From positions 1-64,000 of the forward strand of contig CANPXZ010000002.1 in the NCBI GenBank assembly GCA_947587485.1: 64,000 nucleotides of DNA, in the 5' to 3' direction. This document shows positions 17,501 through 26,106 of this stretch, piece after piece (within the stretch, counting starts at the first letter, position 1; the number at the start of each line of letters is the position of its first letter). This DNA is from an uncultured Oscillospiraceae bacterium (GTDB taxonomy: Bacteria; Bacillota; Clostridia; Oscillospirales; Oscillospiraceae). The notes below the pieces were generated by a model. The model ran no database searches. It was given only the letters and a program-made list of their open reading frames with translations, and was not told the origin of the DNA. The position numbers and the translations under genes were made by a program.

Positions 17501-20271
17501 TGACCGAGTGGGAGACCGCCAACAAGATCTTCAACGATCAGTTCCTGGGCCAGAGCGTCACGGTCCACTCCGGCATCACCGGCAGCGGCGACGAGCATGG
17601 CTTCGGCGGCCTGAACGCCTGGCAGCCTCTCGGCGTCGTGGCGGCGGCCGGGGAGAGGCTCACCGTCTACGTGGGCAACAAGGCCCTCAAGACCGGCGCG
17701 AATACCAGCCTGGAGCTGGTCATCACCCAGTACCACGCCGAGTCCAGCGCCATGTACAAGGTGCTGACAAAGCTGAAGGCCGGCGCCAACGAGGTCCAGA
17801 TCCCGAAGATCTGGACGAACACCGGCATCGAGTCCGGCGGCGCGTTGTACGTCCAGTATACCGGCGGGGCCAGCGATACGGACAGCTATTCGGTCCGTGT
17901 CAGCGGCGGCACGGAGGTGCCGGTGCTGGACCTGTACCACGTGACGGACGCCGGCGAGCGCTCCGCCCGCACCTCGGCCTACCTGTCCGCGCTGGAGACC
18001 TACGCGGCCGATATCCAGACTCTCCACGGCCGGATACACCAGGGCGAGGGCTCCGTCAGCAGCGAGGTCGATTACGATTACGATCCGCAAAACTGCATCC
18101 TGGGCGCAACAGACATCATGCTGGATACCATGATGCTGTCCCTGCCCGCCCAGCAGGTGATCAGCGGCTGCGGCGGCAGCGCCGGCACGCTCCTGGCGTC
18201 TCTGGACGCCATGGAGCAGATGATGCACCTGTTCTATCAGCACAAGGGCCTCAGCGCCGGCGCCCCCAACGGCGTGGACCGCATCCCGTATCGCCACCTG
18301 AATATCCGCTACCAGCGGATGTTCTCCGGCGCGTTCATGTACGCCTCCGGCAACCACATCGGCATCGGCTGGAACGAGACGGCCGGTATGGCCGGCTGCG
18401 GCGGCGTGCAGGCCACGGCGGACGGGCTTTACCAGAGCGGCAACTATTTCGGCTGGGGCATCGCCCATGAGATCGGCCATGACATCAACCAGAGCTGCTA
18501 CGCCATCGCCGAGATCACCAACAACTACTTCGCCGTTCTGGCCCAGGCCCAGGATACCAACGACAGCGTGCGTTTCGATTACAAGAACGTCTACGCCAAG
18601 GTGACCAGCGGCGCAAAAGGCAGCGCCGGCAATGTGTTCACCCAGCTGGGCATGTACTGGCAGCTGCACCTGGCCTATGACGGCGGCTATAACTTCAAGA
18701 CCTATGACAGCTATGAAGAGCAGCTCAACAACCTGTTCTTCGCCCGGGTGGATACCTATGCCAGGACGCCCGAGCGGGCTCCCAGCCCCGGGGGCGTGGC
18801 GCTGACGATCAAGGGCGCGGACGTGGATCAGACCCTGATGCGGCTGGCCTGCGCCGCGGCGGAGAAGGACCTTATGGACTTCTTCCAGCGCTGGGGCAAG
18901 ACCCCCGACGCGGAGACCGTCGCCTATGCCGCCCAGTTCCCGAAGGAGACGAGGGCCATTTACTACGTCTGCGACGACTCCCGGCGCTACGCCATGGAGC
19001 ATACAGGCGGGAGCGCCCTGGCCCCGGACGGCGCCACGCCCGCCATCGCCACGGTCAGCGCGTCGGCGGACGTGGACCAGGCCAACAAGGTGAACATCAG
19101 CATCGCCTCCAGCGGCGCGGTCGCCGAGGAGGAGATCCTGGGCTATGAGATCGTGCGGTGCACCATCTCCGGCGGCCAGCTGGAGAAGCGGCCCGTGGGC
19201 TTTACCACCGAGCGGACGTTCGCGGACGTGGTGTACGCCATGAACAACCGGACCGTTTACTATGAGATCACGCTGGTGGACCAGTACCTGAACCGGTCCG
19301 CCCCCATGACCACCGAGGCGGTGAAGATCCAGCACGAGGGCGATCTTGACAAGACCGGCTGGACCGTGACCACCTCCGGCCTGAAGGCCGATCCCATCCA
19401 GGTCGAGGTCAGCGAGGACGATCCCGACGCGCCCTCCCGGAACCCGGCCGTCAGCGACGCGGCGGTCTATATGACGGACGGCAAGGCGGAGACCGTATAC
19501 AACGCCGCCGTCACGGGCGAGAACGCCGTCATCGAGCTGGACTTCCATCAGCCCCAGGTGATCACCGGCTTCCGGTATAGGGCGGGCGACGGCACGCCCA
19601 TCGGCGGATACATGGTGGACGTGTGCCAGAGCGGCGAATGGCAGCGGGTCGGCACGGGCGAGCTCAACGGCAGCGTCAGCGTGTATTTCTCCAACGCGGA
19701 CGGCAAGTATGTGAGCACCTACCTGGCGGAGGGCCTTCGCCTGACGCTGACTGGCCGGACCGGCGCAGCTATCTCCGTGGCGGAGCTGGATGTGCTGGGC
19801 CTGACCGGCGACGATGTGGACTTCAGCCGGGCGGACGGCTCTGCGGCCATCGGCTATCTGGAGTCGGAGTTCCGGTACGGCGGTGAGCCGGAGGACGTGA
19901 TCCCCGCCAACTCGCTGGTGTTCACCGGCAGCTACAAGGGCAACGCGGCCTACAACGTGGTCGTGCTCTATGACCAGGACGGCAATGTGGTGGCCGGTAT
20001 CGCGGCGGACGGCAGCAAGACGGCCTATCAGACCATCCTGGCGGATGTGCCGGACACCGGAAACATCCAGGACACCAGAGACGGCGCGTGGGTCTATTGG
20101 ATCGCGCCGGAGGACCTTGCAAACGGCTTCAGCCTTCCCCGAAAGGTCCGGGTGGAGCTCTACCGGGTCAACAACGCCCAGACAAACGAGGGCGAGCGGC
20201 TGGTGAGCGATTCCCTGTTCGTGGACGTGCCGGCCGCGCCCGGCGCCATCACCCTCAGCGCCAATGGCTGA
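14590..20271 (+). CDS. Secreted M60-type metallopeptidase with dockerin, FN3 and carbohydrate-binding-like modules
   Basis: 1,893 residues. Order: signal peptide (1-24, cleavage near VYAA); Pro/Glu/Thr-rich stalk (25-155); a small beta domain; type I dockerin (about 258-319) with two calcium loops DVDGNGTVDGAD and DLNRDGITNLAD; a second acidic linker; two FN3 domains (about 560-750); a discoidin/CBM32-like module (about 755-920); an M60 catalytic region with HEIGHDINQ (H1293, E1294, H1297) and a third ligand E1308 in AEITNN, i.e. the gluzincin pattern; FN3-like and second CBM32-like modules (about 1500-1750); a final beta domain. M60 (enhancin-like) enzymes cut mucin-type glycoproteins. There is no wall anchor of its own; the dockerin suggests attachment to a cohesin, and the next gene is a candidate. 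Confidence 0.85.
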   Translation: MKRSIALLLAWIMIFTAAAPVYAAEEGGDAPQPQQIVEEGGVDAEQTEPPAAPEGAPAQEPAPVETAEPVAEGEPSDAPASEPPQQPQEPAVETAVPESVETPAPSDQVPPDQTAEPTTVPEEPTPEPTAEATAEPEEPEQEEEPEPGEEQFLLISDIPEAVGQVDVSVTKALDLGEWTPGFTAALTGAAFSAERSVSADGVPARFYEVPEGDYTLTVTGQGFARYTQDIHVGRSDGVLLKLTVGRLAGYDGAAHPGLLQLGDVDGNGTVDGADAAAMMEAVDRQLPAEGAALGFTDLNRDGITNLADAEYLAKGLDIGRLDAAARMATEGRYIPAAAVAIGAAEGTSASGKENLFEDNGQVFTLGRTDGHEITPEQPVSMSFTMADGAETDAILFDDTNILSGYIDITFEDGTTAKAMIGAVPEIREPSEGEQTPESIAAPITEDVPATVDAQQPEAAPESAPAADQAPETPEEPAAPVDAGAASEVFEVPAVPMAALPEASVVVTTDGAGNITVSLGGKKAVKRVVLRITETTDHSSLAAISQVEFVNGMEDRIPEPSLDIPQGVGALGASRQFTVTWGGCVNVTGYEVEITADGMTEIVPLTGTSLTVTNFYGDDVRNYTTYQVRVQSVNGSWTSGWSGAVSVTPQPSSAPDKPDNVKAEGGYRSVTVSWKAMKDTASYDLYYKEEGAEAFSVIPDITASTYTITELDSSKPTTYEVYVVGKNECGSSPESMHASATTTTPEPAEMPRYKLINRDADGNPGTTHIIAAEQNGATMVDSPLDTAAGTAWGTVDGNSASYYDRRCWDDGAGNWMPGTNVGITYTFDNAYSLDTIGVVSTDKNMDYTYARICWMDDQGSWNVIQTGQVSTERRTDSQGRTYFFLRLPEPITTSKLMLGTARYWAGNNYVCITEVYFYEYDSLKNDIMGLYADDLHTTLREDVTEEEMARLRARIDETDAFGCQHPDAAWLLTEWETANKIFNDQFLGQSVTVHSGITGSGDEHGFGGLNAWQPLGVVAAAGERLTVYVGNKALKTGANTSLELVITQYHAESSAMYKVLTKLKAGANEVQIPKIWTNTGIESGGALYVQYTGGASDTDSYSVRVSGGTEVPVLDLYHVTDAGERSARTSAYLSALETYAADIQTLHGRIHQGEGSVSSEVDYDYDPQNCILGATDIMLDTMMLSLPAQQVISGCGGSAGTLLASLDAMEQMMHLFYQHKGLSAGAPNGVDRIPYRHLNIRYQRMFSGAFMYASGNHIGIGWNETAGMAGCGGVQATADGLYQSGNYFGWGIAHEIGHDINQSCYAIAEITNNYFAVLAQAQDTNDSVRFDYKNVYAKVTSGAKGSAGNVFTQLGMYWQLHLAYDGGYNFKTYDSYEEQLNNLFFARVDTYARTPERAPSPGGVALTIKGADVDQTLMRLACAAAEKDLMDFFQRWGKTPDAETVAYAAQFPKETRAIYYVCDDSRRYAMEHTGGSALAPDGATPAIATVSASADVDQANKVNISIASSGAVAEEEILGYEIVRCTISGGQLEKRPVGFTTERTFADVVYAMNNRTVYYEITLVDQYLNRSAPMTTEAVKIQHEGDLDKTGWTVTTSGLKADPIQVEVSEDDPDAPSRNPAVSDAAVYMTDGKAETVYNAAVTGENAVIELDFHQPQVITGFRYRAGDGTPIGGYMVDVCQSGEWQRVGTGELNGSVSVYFSNADGKYVSTYLAEGLRLTLTGRTGAAISVAELDVLGLTGDDVDFSRADGSAAIGYLESEFRYGGEPEDVIPANSLVFTGSYKGNAAYNVVVLYDQDGNVVAGIAADGSKTAYQTILADVPDTGNIQDTRDGAWVYWIAPEDLANGFSLPRKVRVELYRVNNAQTNEGERLVSDSLFVDVPAAPGAITLSANG

Positions 20272-20292
20272 GAGGCAAGGAGGGAGTAGGAC

Positions 20293-21510
20293 ATGATGAA
20301 AGCTTTTAAACATACCTGCCGGGCCGCGATGGCCCTGGTCATGCTGCTGACGCTGCTGGCCCTGCTGTCTGTGAGCGCGCTGGCGGCCGGCGAGAGCGGC
20401 AGCGCCGTGGACACGGTGGAGGTGGCGGATGACGGGGCGGTGACCATCGTGTCGAGCCACGCCGCCGGGGAGATGGTCTCCTCCGTCCAGGTGCGCATCA
20501 GCGTCAGCCCCTCGGAGGGCGGGGCGGTCAGCTTCACCTTCGACGGCGGGCTGGCCGACCGGCTCACCCATTCCAGCTACCGGGACGGTGCCTTGAACAT
20601 CTATGTGGCCGGCGCGGCTCCGCTGATGGCGGGTCAGGACCGGCTGGCGCTGGGCACGATCTCCGGCGCGGACCTTTCCACAGTGCAGCTGCCGGACGAC
20701 GCGCTGCAGTTCGTTTACGGCAGGCGGGTCATCACCCAATCTGCCGAGAGCGTGCTTGTCACCGCCGCCCCCAAGGAGGAGCCGCCGGCAGGCGGCGCCG
20801 AGGGCGAGCCGGAGGATAAGCCTGAGCAGACGCCGCCCCAGTCCGAGCCGGGGGTCGAGCCTGAGCAGACGCCGCCCCAGTCCGAGCCGGGAGTTGAGCC
20901 TGAACAGACGCCGCCTCAGTCCGGACCGTCCGGCGAAGCGCTGACCGCCCTGAAGGCTCTGCTGGAGAAAGCGAGGGCTATCGACCCGAAAGGCTATACG
21001 CAGACCAGCTATGATGAGCTGCAAACGGCGGTAAAGGCGGCCGAGACCGTCCTGGCAAATGCCGCCGCCTCGGAGGCGGACCTGACAGCCGCGTCCGCCG
21101 CGCTTCAGCGGGCCTATGACCGGCTCGTACCGGTGGCCGCCCCCGACGGGAGCGGTCCGGTGATCGGCGACGGACCGGACGACGGAACGGGCTCCGGCGA
21201 GCCGGAGCCGGGACCGGGCACAGGCGACGGCGGCGAAGAGACCGGCGATCTGCCGACGGTCACCACCGCTCCCGCCGGCGACGACGACGGACCCAGCGTC
21301 AGCCCGGAATTCGACCCGGATGCGGACAGTACGCCTTCTGCCGCGCCCACGGCCGTGTCCACGGGTACGCCCGCGCCCAGCGCCAGCGGCCAGCCGGACG
21401 ACGCGCCGCGGACCGGCGACGGATCTGACGCCGCCGCCTGGACAGCGATGCTGTGCCTTTGCGTTTTGCTGCTCGGCGCGACGGTCCGGCATATAAAGAA
21501 GTGCCGCTGA
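20293..21510 (+). CDS. Wall-anchored protein with cohesin-like and FIVAR modules
   Basis: 405 residues. Signal peptide (1-33, ending LAAGE); a beta-rich domain (about 35-150) with VSSVQVRISVSP, YRDGALNIYVAG and LALGTISG, which resembles cohesins in the order of strands; a Pro/Glu stalk with three 13-residue repeats (about 177-212); a FIVAR helical module (about 215-280: LEKARAID...YTQTSYDELQTAV...); a Gly/Pro-rich stalk; and a C-terminal sorting signal DAPRTGD, hydrophobic helix, RHIKKCR. The sorting box follows the xPxTG-D form of gut Clostridia. It follows the M60 gene by 21 bases behind AAGGAGGGAG, so one transcript is likely. Proposed role: surface receptor for the dockerin-bearing peptidase. 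The cohesin call is tentative. Confidence 0.65.
   Translation: MMKAFKHTCRAAMALVMLLTLLALLSVSALAAGESGSAVDTVEVADDGAVTIVSSHAAGEMVSSVQVRISVSPSEGGAVSFTFDGGLADRLTHSSYRDGALNIYVAGAAPLMAGQDRLALGTISGADLSTVQLPDDALQFVYGRRVITQSAESVLVTAAPKEEPPAGGAEGEPEDKPEQTPPQSEPGVEPEQTPPQSEPGVEPEQTPPQSGPSGEALTALKALLEKARAIDPKGYTQTSYDELQTAVKAAETVLANAAASEADLTAASAALQRAYDRLVPVAAPDGSGPVIGDGPDDGTGSGEPEPGPGTGDGGEETGDLPTVTTAPAGDDDGPSVSPEFDPDADSTPSAAPTAVSTGTPAPSASGQPDDAPRTGDGSDAAAWTAMLCLCVLLLGATVRHIKKCR
20821..20928 (+). repeat. 39-bp tandem repeat, nearly three copies
   Basis: Unit begins CCTGAGCAGACGCCGCCCCA and repeats at 20821, 20860 and 20899 with few substitutions. It encodes PEQTPPQSEPGVE in the stalk of the wall protein and could vary in copy number. 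Confidence 0.9.
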
Positions 21511-21520
21511 CCTTTAACGA

Positions 21521-21557
21521 CGAAAAAGCTCCCCCTTGCCGGGGGAGCTTTTTCGTT
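21521..21557 (+). terminator. Terminator after the wall-anchored protein gene
   Basis: 15-bp perfect stem CGAAAAAGCTCCCCC / GGGGGAGCTTTTTCG with 5-base loop; the T run is part of the right arm and is followed by TT. Confidence 0.92.
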
Positions 21558-21601
21558 TGCGGAGACATTTTATACAAAACTACTAAATCTTGTGGCGGGC
21601 G

Positions 21602-21630
21602 TTGACAACCGGACAAGCGCATGGTATGAT
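21602..21630 (+). promoter_or_regulatory. Sigma-A promoter of the pyrimidine operon
   Basis: TTGACA (21602-21607), 17-bp spacer, TATGAT (21625-21630); start near 21637. The leader is only about 50 bases long, too short for a PyrR-type attenuator with antiterminator. Confidence 0.85.
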
Positions 21631-21637
21631 AGCCCAA

Positions 21638-21663
21638 ACGGCGGCCTGGGAACAGGACGCCGT
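21638..21663 (+). promoter_or_regulatory. Leader hairpin before pyrC
   Basis: ACGGCGGCCTG / CAGGACGCCGT form an 11-bp stem with one mismatch around GGAA. It begins at the predicted transcription start and ends 12 bases before the AAGGAGGG ribosome site. Role unknown; a 5' stabiliser or control element is possible. Confidence 0.5.
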
Positions 21664-21689
21664 GTATAATGCAGAAGGAGGGAAACGTC

Positions 21690-22898
21690 TTGCAGTTTGT
21701 CGGAGCGAACGGCTGGAGCATGGAGGCGCTTTCCCGTTTTTATCCCCGCGAGGGCGGGGCAAAAGCCCCTTTTTTGGTGGATGACGGCGGCGAATATGTT
21801 GTTTTTCCCGGCTTTTGCGATGTGCATGTGCATTTTCGCGAGCCGGGCTTTTCTTATAAAGAGACCATCGCCACGGGCTCCATGGCGGCTGCCCGGGGCG
21901 GATACACCGCCGTGTGCGCCATGCCCAACCTGGACCCGGTGCCGGACGGCCCGGAGACCTTGCGGCAGGAGCTGGAGATCATCGCCCGGGACGCGGTCGT
22001 GCCCGTGATCCCCTATGGGGCCATCACGGCGGGGGAAAAGGGGGAGCGCCTGGCGGATATGAAGGCCATGGCCCCCTATGTGGCCGCCTTCTCCGATGAC
22101 GGCCGGGGCGTTCAGTCCGAGGACATGATGCGCGCGGCCATGAAAAAGGCGAAGAGCCTGGGCAAAATAGTTGCCGCCCACTGTGAGGACAATGCGCTGC
22201 TCCGGGGCGGATACATCCACGACGGGGCCTACGCCAAGACCCACGGCCACCGGGGCATATGCTCCGAGAGCGAGTGGCGGCAGATCGAACGGGACCTGGC
22301 GCTGACGGCGGAGACCGGCTGCGCCTACCATGTGTGCCACATCTCCACGAAGGAGAGCGTGGATCTGATCCGAGGGGCCAAGGCCGCCGGGGTAGACGTG
22401 ACGTGCGAGACCGGGCCCCATTATCTGGTCCTGGACGAGAACGATCTGCGGGAGGACGGCCGGTTCAAGATGAACCCGCCGCTGCGGTCCAGAGAGGACC
22501 GGGAGGCCCTGATCGAGGGCCTTCTGGACGGGACCGTCGACATGATCGCCACCGACCACGCGCCTCACAGCGCGGAGGAAAAGAGCCGGGGCCTGGAGGG
22601 CAGCGCCATGGGCGTGGTGGGGCTGGAGACGGCCTTCCCAGTGTTGTACACATACCTGGTGAAGCCCGGTATCCTCACGCTGGAACGGCTGGTGGAGCTG
22701 CTGGCGGTCAATCCCCGGAAGCGGTTCGGCATCCCCGCGGGAGATGACTGCACGGTCTGGGAGCTGAGCCGGCCCTATCGGGTGGACCCGGCGGACTTCC
22801 TGTCCAAGGGCCGGGCCACGCCCTTCGCGGGCATGGAGGTATATGGCACATGCGTGCTCACCGTGCATAACGGGAAAGCGGTATATCAAAGGAACTGA
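21690..22898 (+). CDS. pyrC: Dihydroorotase
   Basis: Closes carbamoyl-aspartate to dihydroorotate, third step of pyrimidine synthesis; cytoplasmic, zinc-dependent. Metal motif HVHFREPG near residue 46, carboxylated-lysine region and IATDHAPHS near residue 285 are present. 402 residues, normal for class I dihydroorotases (about 425). The TTG at 21690 is chosen because AAGGAGGG lies 7 bases before it; an in-frame ATG at 21669 has no ribosome site. First gene of the pyr operon. Confidence 0.93.
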   Translation: MQFVGANGWSMEALSRFYPREGGAKAPFLVDDGGEYVVFPGFCDVHVHFREPGFSYKETIATGSMAAARGGYTAVCAMPNLDPVPDGPETLRQELEIIARDAVVPVIPYGAITAGEKGERLADMKAMAPYVAAFSDDGRGVQSEDMMRAAMKKAKSLGKIVAAHCEDNALLRGGYIHDGAYAKTHGHRGICSESEWRQIERDLALTAETGCAYHVCHISTKESVDLIRGAKAAGVDVTCETGPHYLVLDENDLREDGRFKMNPPLRSREDREALIEGLLDGTVDMIATDHAPHSAEEKSRGLEGSAMGVVGLETAFPVLYTYLVKPGILTLERLVELLAVNPRKRFGIPAGDDCTVWELSRPYRVDPADFLSKGRATPFAGMEVYGTCVLTVHNGKAVYQRN

Positions 22899-22932
22899 AT
22901 TATTACTTGCAATAGATTCTGGAGGGTATCCC

Positions 22933-25900
22933 ATGGCAAAGAGAACGGACGTGAAAAAGGTCCTCATCATCGGCTCCGGCCCTATCGTCATCGGCCAGGC
23001 GGCGGAATTCGACTATGCGGGCACCCAGGCGTGCCTGGCGCTGAAGGAGGAGGGGTACGAGGTCATCCTGTGCAACTCCAACCCGGCTACCATCATGACC
23101 GACACCGCCATCGCGGACAAGGTGTACATGGAGCCGCTGACCCTGGAGTATGTGGCGAAGATACTGCGCTATGAGCGGCCCGACGCCATCATCCCCGGCA
23201 TCGGGGGCCAGACGGGCCTGAATCTGGCCATGCAGCTGGAGAAAAAGGGCATCCTGCGGGAGTGCCGGGTCAAGCTTCTGGGCACCCCCAGCGAGAGCAT
23301 CGAGCGGGCCGAGGACCGGGAGCTGTTCAAGCAGATGTGCCAGTCCATCGGCGAGCCGGTGATCCCCTCCGAGATCACCTACGACATCGACCAGGCCAAA
23401 AAAGCCGCCCTGGACATCGGCTATCCGGTGGTGCTGCGGCCGGCCTTTACCCTGGGGGGCACCGGCGGCGGCTTCGCCAACAGCGAGGAGGAGCTGGTGG
23501 AGATCGGCCTGAACGCCTTCAAGCTGTCCCCGGTCCACCAGGTACTGGTGGAGAAGAGCGTGAAGGGCTACAAGGAGATCGAGTTCGAGGTCATGCGGGA
23601 CTGCTACGACCACACCATCACCATCTGCGGCATGGAGAACGTGGACCCGGTGGGGGTGCATACCGGCGACTCCATCGTGGTGGCGCCGATCCTGTCCCTG
23701 AACGACCACGACCTCAAAATGCTCAACGACAGCGCCGTCAAGATCATCCGGGAGCTGAAGATCGAGGGCGGCTGCAACGTCCAGTTCGCCCTGAATCCCA
23801 CCTCCAGCGAGTATTTCCTCATCGAGGTCAACCCCCGGGTCAGCAGGTCCTCGGCCCTGGCCAGCAAGGCCAGCGGCTATCCCATTGCCCGGGTCACCGC
23901 CAAGATCGCCATGGGCATGGCCCTGGAGGACATCCCCGTTGCCGGCGGCACAGCGGCCATCGAGCCCAGCCTGGACTACATCGTGGCCAAGTTCCCCCGG
24001 TTCCCCTTCGACAAATTCGCCGACGCGCCCAACACCCTGGGCACGCAAATGAAGGCCACCGGCGAGGTCATGGGCATCGGCTCCAACCTGGAGGAATGCT
24101 TTTTGAAGTCCGTCCGGTCCCTGGAGACCGGTGTGTGCCATTTCCACAGCCCCAAGTTCGACGCCATGAGCGACGAGGAACTGCTGGCCTACATCGGCGA
24201 GTTCCGGGACGATAACATCTTCGCCGTCACGGAGCTTCTGCGCCGGGGCGCGAGCGTGGAAAAGCTGCACCAGATCACCATGATCACGGAGCTGTTCCTG
24301 GAGTCTCTGCAAAAGATCGTGGACATGGAGCGGCGGCTGGCGGAGCATGTGAACGATGTGGAGACCCTGAAGGCCGCCAAGGTCATGGGCTTTTCGGACA
24401 AGTACATCGCCTGCCTCTGGAACCTGACGGAGGCGGAGGTCTACGAAAAGCGCAAGCGCCGGGGCATCACGCCCGCGTTTCGCATGGTGGACACCCTGCA
24501 CACGGGCAAGTACATCGCCTATCTCTATTCCTCCTACAGCGGGAAAAACGACTCCCGTCTCACGGATAAAAAGAAGATCGTGGTGCTGGGCGCCGGCCCC
24601 ATCCGCATCGGCCAGGGGGTGGAGTTTGATTACTCCACCGTCCACGCGGTCCAGACCATCAAAAAGGCCGGCTACGAGGCCATCATCATCAACAACAACC
24701 CGGAGACCGTCTCCACCGACTACACCACCGCCGATAAGCTCTATTTCGAGCCTCTGACGCCGGAGGACGCCATGGCCATCATCGACTTTGAAAAGCCCGA
24801 GGGCGTCATCGCCTCCCTGGGGGGCCAGACGGCCATCAACCTGGCGGAGCCGTTGATGGAGCGGGGCGTGAAGATCGTCGGCACGGACTGCGCCGCCATC
24901 GAGCGGGCCGAGAACCGGGACAGCTTCGAGAAGATCCTGCAGGAGCTGCATATCCCCCAGCCCAAGGGCCAGGCCGTCACCCGCATCGAGGACGGGGTGA
25001 AGGCCGCGGCGGACATCGGCTATCCCGTGCTGGTCCGGCCAAGCTTCGTGCTGGGAGGCCGGGCCATGCAGATCGTAGGCGATGAGGAACAGCTCAGGCA
25101 CTACCTCAAGACCGCCGTGGAGATCGACGTGGATAAGCCCGTGCTGGTGGACAAATACATCCAGGGCAAGGAGCTGGAGGTGGACGCCATCTGTGACGGC
25201 CGGGACGTATTCGTGCCGGGGATCATGGAGCTGGTGGAACGCACCGGCATCCACTCCGGCGACTCCATCAGCGTGTACCCCACCTTCAGCGTGTCCGACA
25301 AGGTGAAGGGCGTCATCCTCCAGTACGCCAAAAAGCTGGGCCTTGGCATCGGCATCGTGGGCCTTTACAACATCCAGTTCATCGTGGACCGGAACGAGAA
25401 CGTGTACGTCATCGAGGTGAACCCCAGGTCCTCCCGGACGGTGCCGTTCCTCTCCAAGGCCACGGGGTACTCCCTGGCGGACATCGCCACGGAGGTCATC
25501 CTGGGCCGGAGCCTGAAGGAACAGGGCATCTTCGACCTGTACCCGGCGGAGAAGGAGCGGTACTACGTAAAGGTGCCGGTGTTCTCCTTCAACAAGCTCA
25601 AGGGCATGGACGCGTATCTTTCCCCGGAGATGAAATCCACCGGCGAGGCCATCGGCTATGACGACAAGCTGAACCGGGCCCTTTACAAGGCCCTGCAGGC
25701 CGCCGGGACCCGGCTGCAGAACTACGGCACCGTGTTCGCCACCATCGCCCGGAAGGACCAGCCCGAGGCTCTGCCCTTGATCCAGCGGTTCTATAACCTG
25801 GGCTTCAACATCGAGGCCACCGAGGGCACCGCCCGCTTCCTCAAGGAAAACGGCATCCGCACCCACGTCCTGCGCAAGATCAGCGAGGGCAGCGAGCAGA

Positions 25901-26106
25901 TCCCCGACGCCATCCGCCAGGGCCACCTGGCCTACGTTATCAACACCCGGGACATCGGCTCGGAAAAGGGCGTCAACGACGGCGTGCGCATCCGTCAGCT
26001 GGCCACGGAGAACAACGTGACCATCTTTACCTCCCTGGACACGGTCCGGGTGCTTCTGGACGTGCTGGAGGAGACCACCCTGACCATCTCCACCATCGAC
26101 GCATGA
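22933..26106 (+). CDS. carB: Carbamoyl phosphate synthase large subunit
   Basis: 1,057 residues, full length. Makes carbamoyl phosphate from bicarbonate, two ATP and ammonia passed from the small subunit. Two homologous ATP-grasp halves are visible, each opening with a nucleotide-like motif (VLIIGSGPIVIGQAAEFDY near 10; IVVLGAGPIRIGQGVEFDY near 555), followed by VNPRVSRSS and VNPRSSRTV, and a C-terminal MGS-like allosteric domain (about 930-1057; FATIARKDQPEALPL). The ATG at 22933 follows GGAGGG; upstream in-frame extension overlaps pyrC. The glutaminase subunit gene carA, usually adjacent, is not in this operon or window. Confidence 0.96.
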   Translation: MAKRTDVKKVLIIGSGPIVIGQAAEFDYAGTQACLALKEEGYEVILCNSNPATIMTDTAIADKVYMEPLTLEYVAKILRYERPDAIIPGIGGQTGLNLAMQLEKKGILRECRVKLLGTPSESIERAEDRELFKQMCQSIGEPVIPSEITYDIDQAKKAALDIGYPVVLRPAFTLGGTGGGFANSEEELVEIGLNAFKLSPVHQVLVEKSVKGYKEIEFEVMRDCYDHTITICGMENVDPVGVHTGDSIVVAPILSLNDHDLKMLNDSAVKIIRELKIEGGCNVQFALNPTSSEYFLIEVNPRVSRSSALASKASGYPIARVTAKIAMGMALEDIPVAGGTAAIEPSLDYIVAKFPRFPFDKFADAPNTLGTQMKATGEVMGIGSNLEECFLKSVRSLETGVCHFHSPKFDAMSDEELLAYIGEFRDDNIFAVTELLRRGASVEKLHQITMITELFLESLQKIVDMERRLAEHVNDVETLKAAKVMGFSDKYIACLWNLTEAEVYEKRKRRGITPAFRMVDTLHTGKYIAYLYSSYSGKNDSRLTDKKKIVVLGAGPIRIGQGVEFDYSTVHAVQTIKKAGYEAIIINNNPETVSTDYTTADKLYFEPLTPEDAMAIIDFEKPEGVIASLGGQTAINLAEPLMERGVKIVGTDCAAIERAENRDSFEKILQELHIPQPKGQAVTRIEDGVKAAADIGYPVLVRPSFVLGGRAMQIVGDEEQLRHYLKTAVEIDVDKPVLVDKYIQGKELEVDAICDGRDVFVPGIMELVERTGIHSGDSISVYPTFSVSDKVKGVILQYAKKLGLGIGIVGLYNIQFIVDRNENVYVIEVNPRSSRTVPFLSKATGYSLADIATEVILGRSLKEQGIFDLYPAEKERYYVKVPVFSFNKLKGMDAYLSPEMKSTGEAIGYDDKLNRALYKALQAAGTRLQNYGTVFATIARKDQPEALPLIQRFYNLGFNIEATEGTARFLKENGIRTHVLRKISEGSEQIPDAIRQGHLAYVINTRDIGSEKGVNDGVRIRQLATENNVTIFTSLDTVRVLLDVLEETTLTISTIDA

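Noticed and set aside
15652-21492. Open frame of 1,946 codons on the - strand opposite the M60 and wall-protein genes
   Set aside because: The + strand has signal peptides, dockerin, HEIGH and sorting signal; the antisense product has none and is low complexity.
22903-25926. 1,007-codon antisense frame opposite carB
   Set aside because: carB is full length and unmistakable; the mirror frame is a codon-bias shadow.
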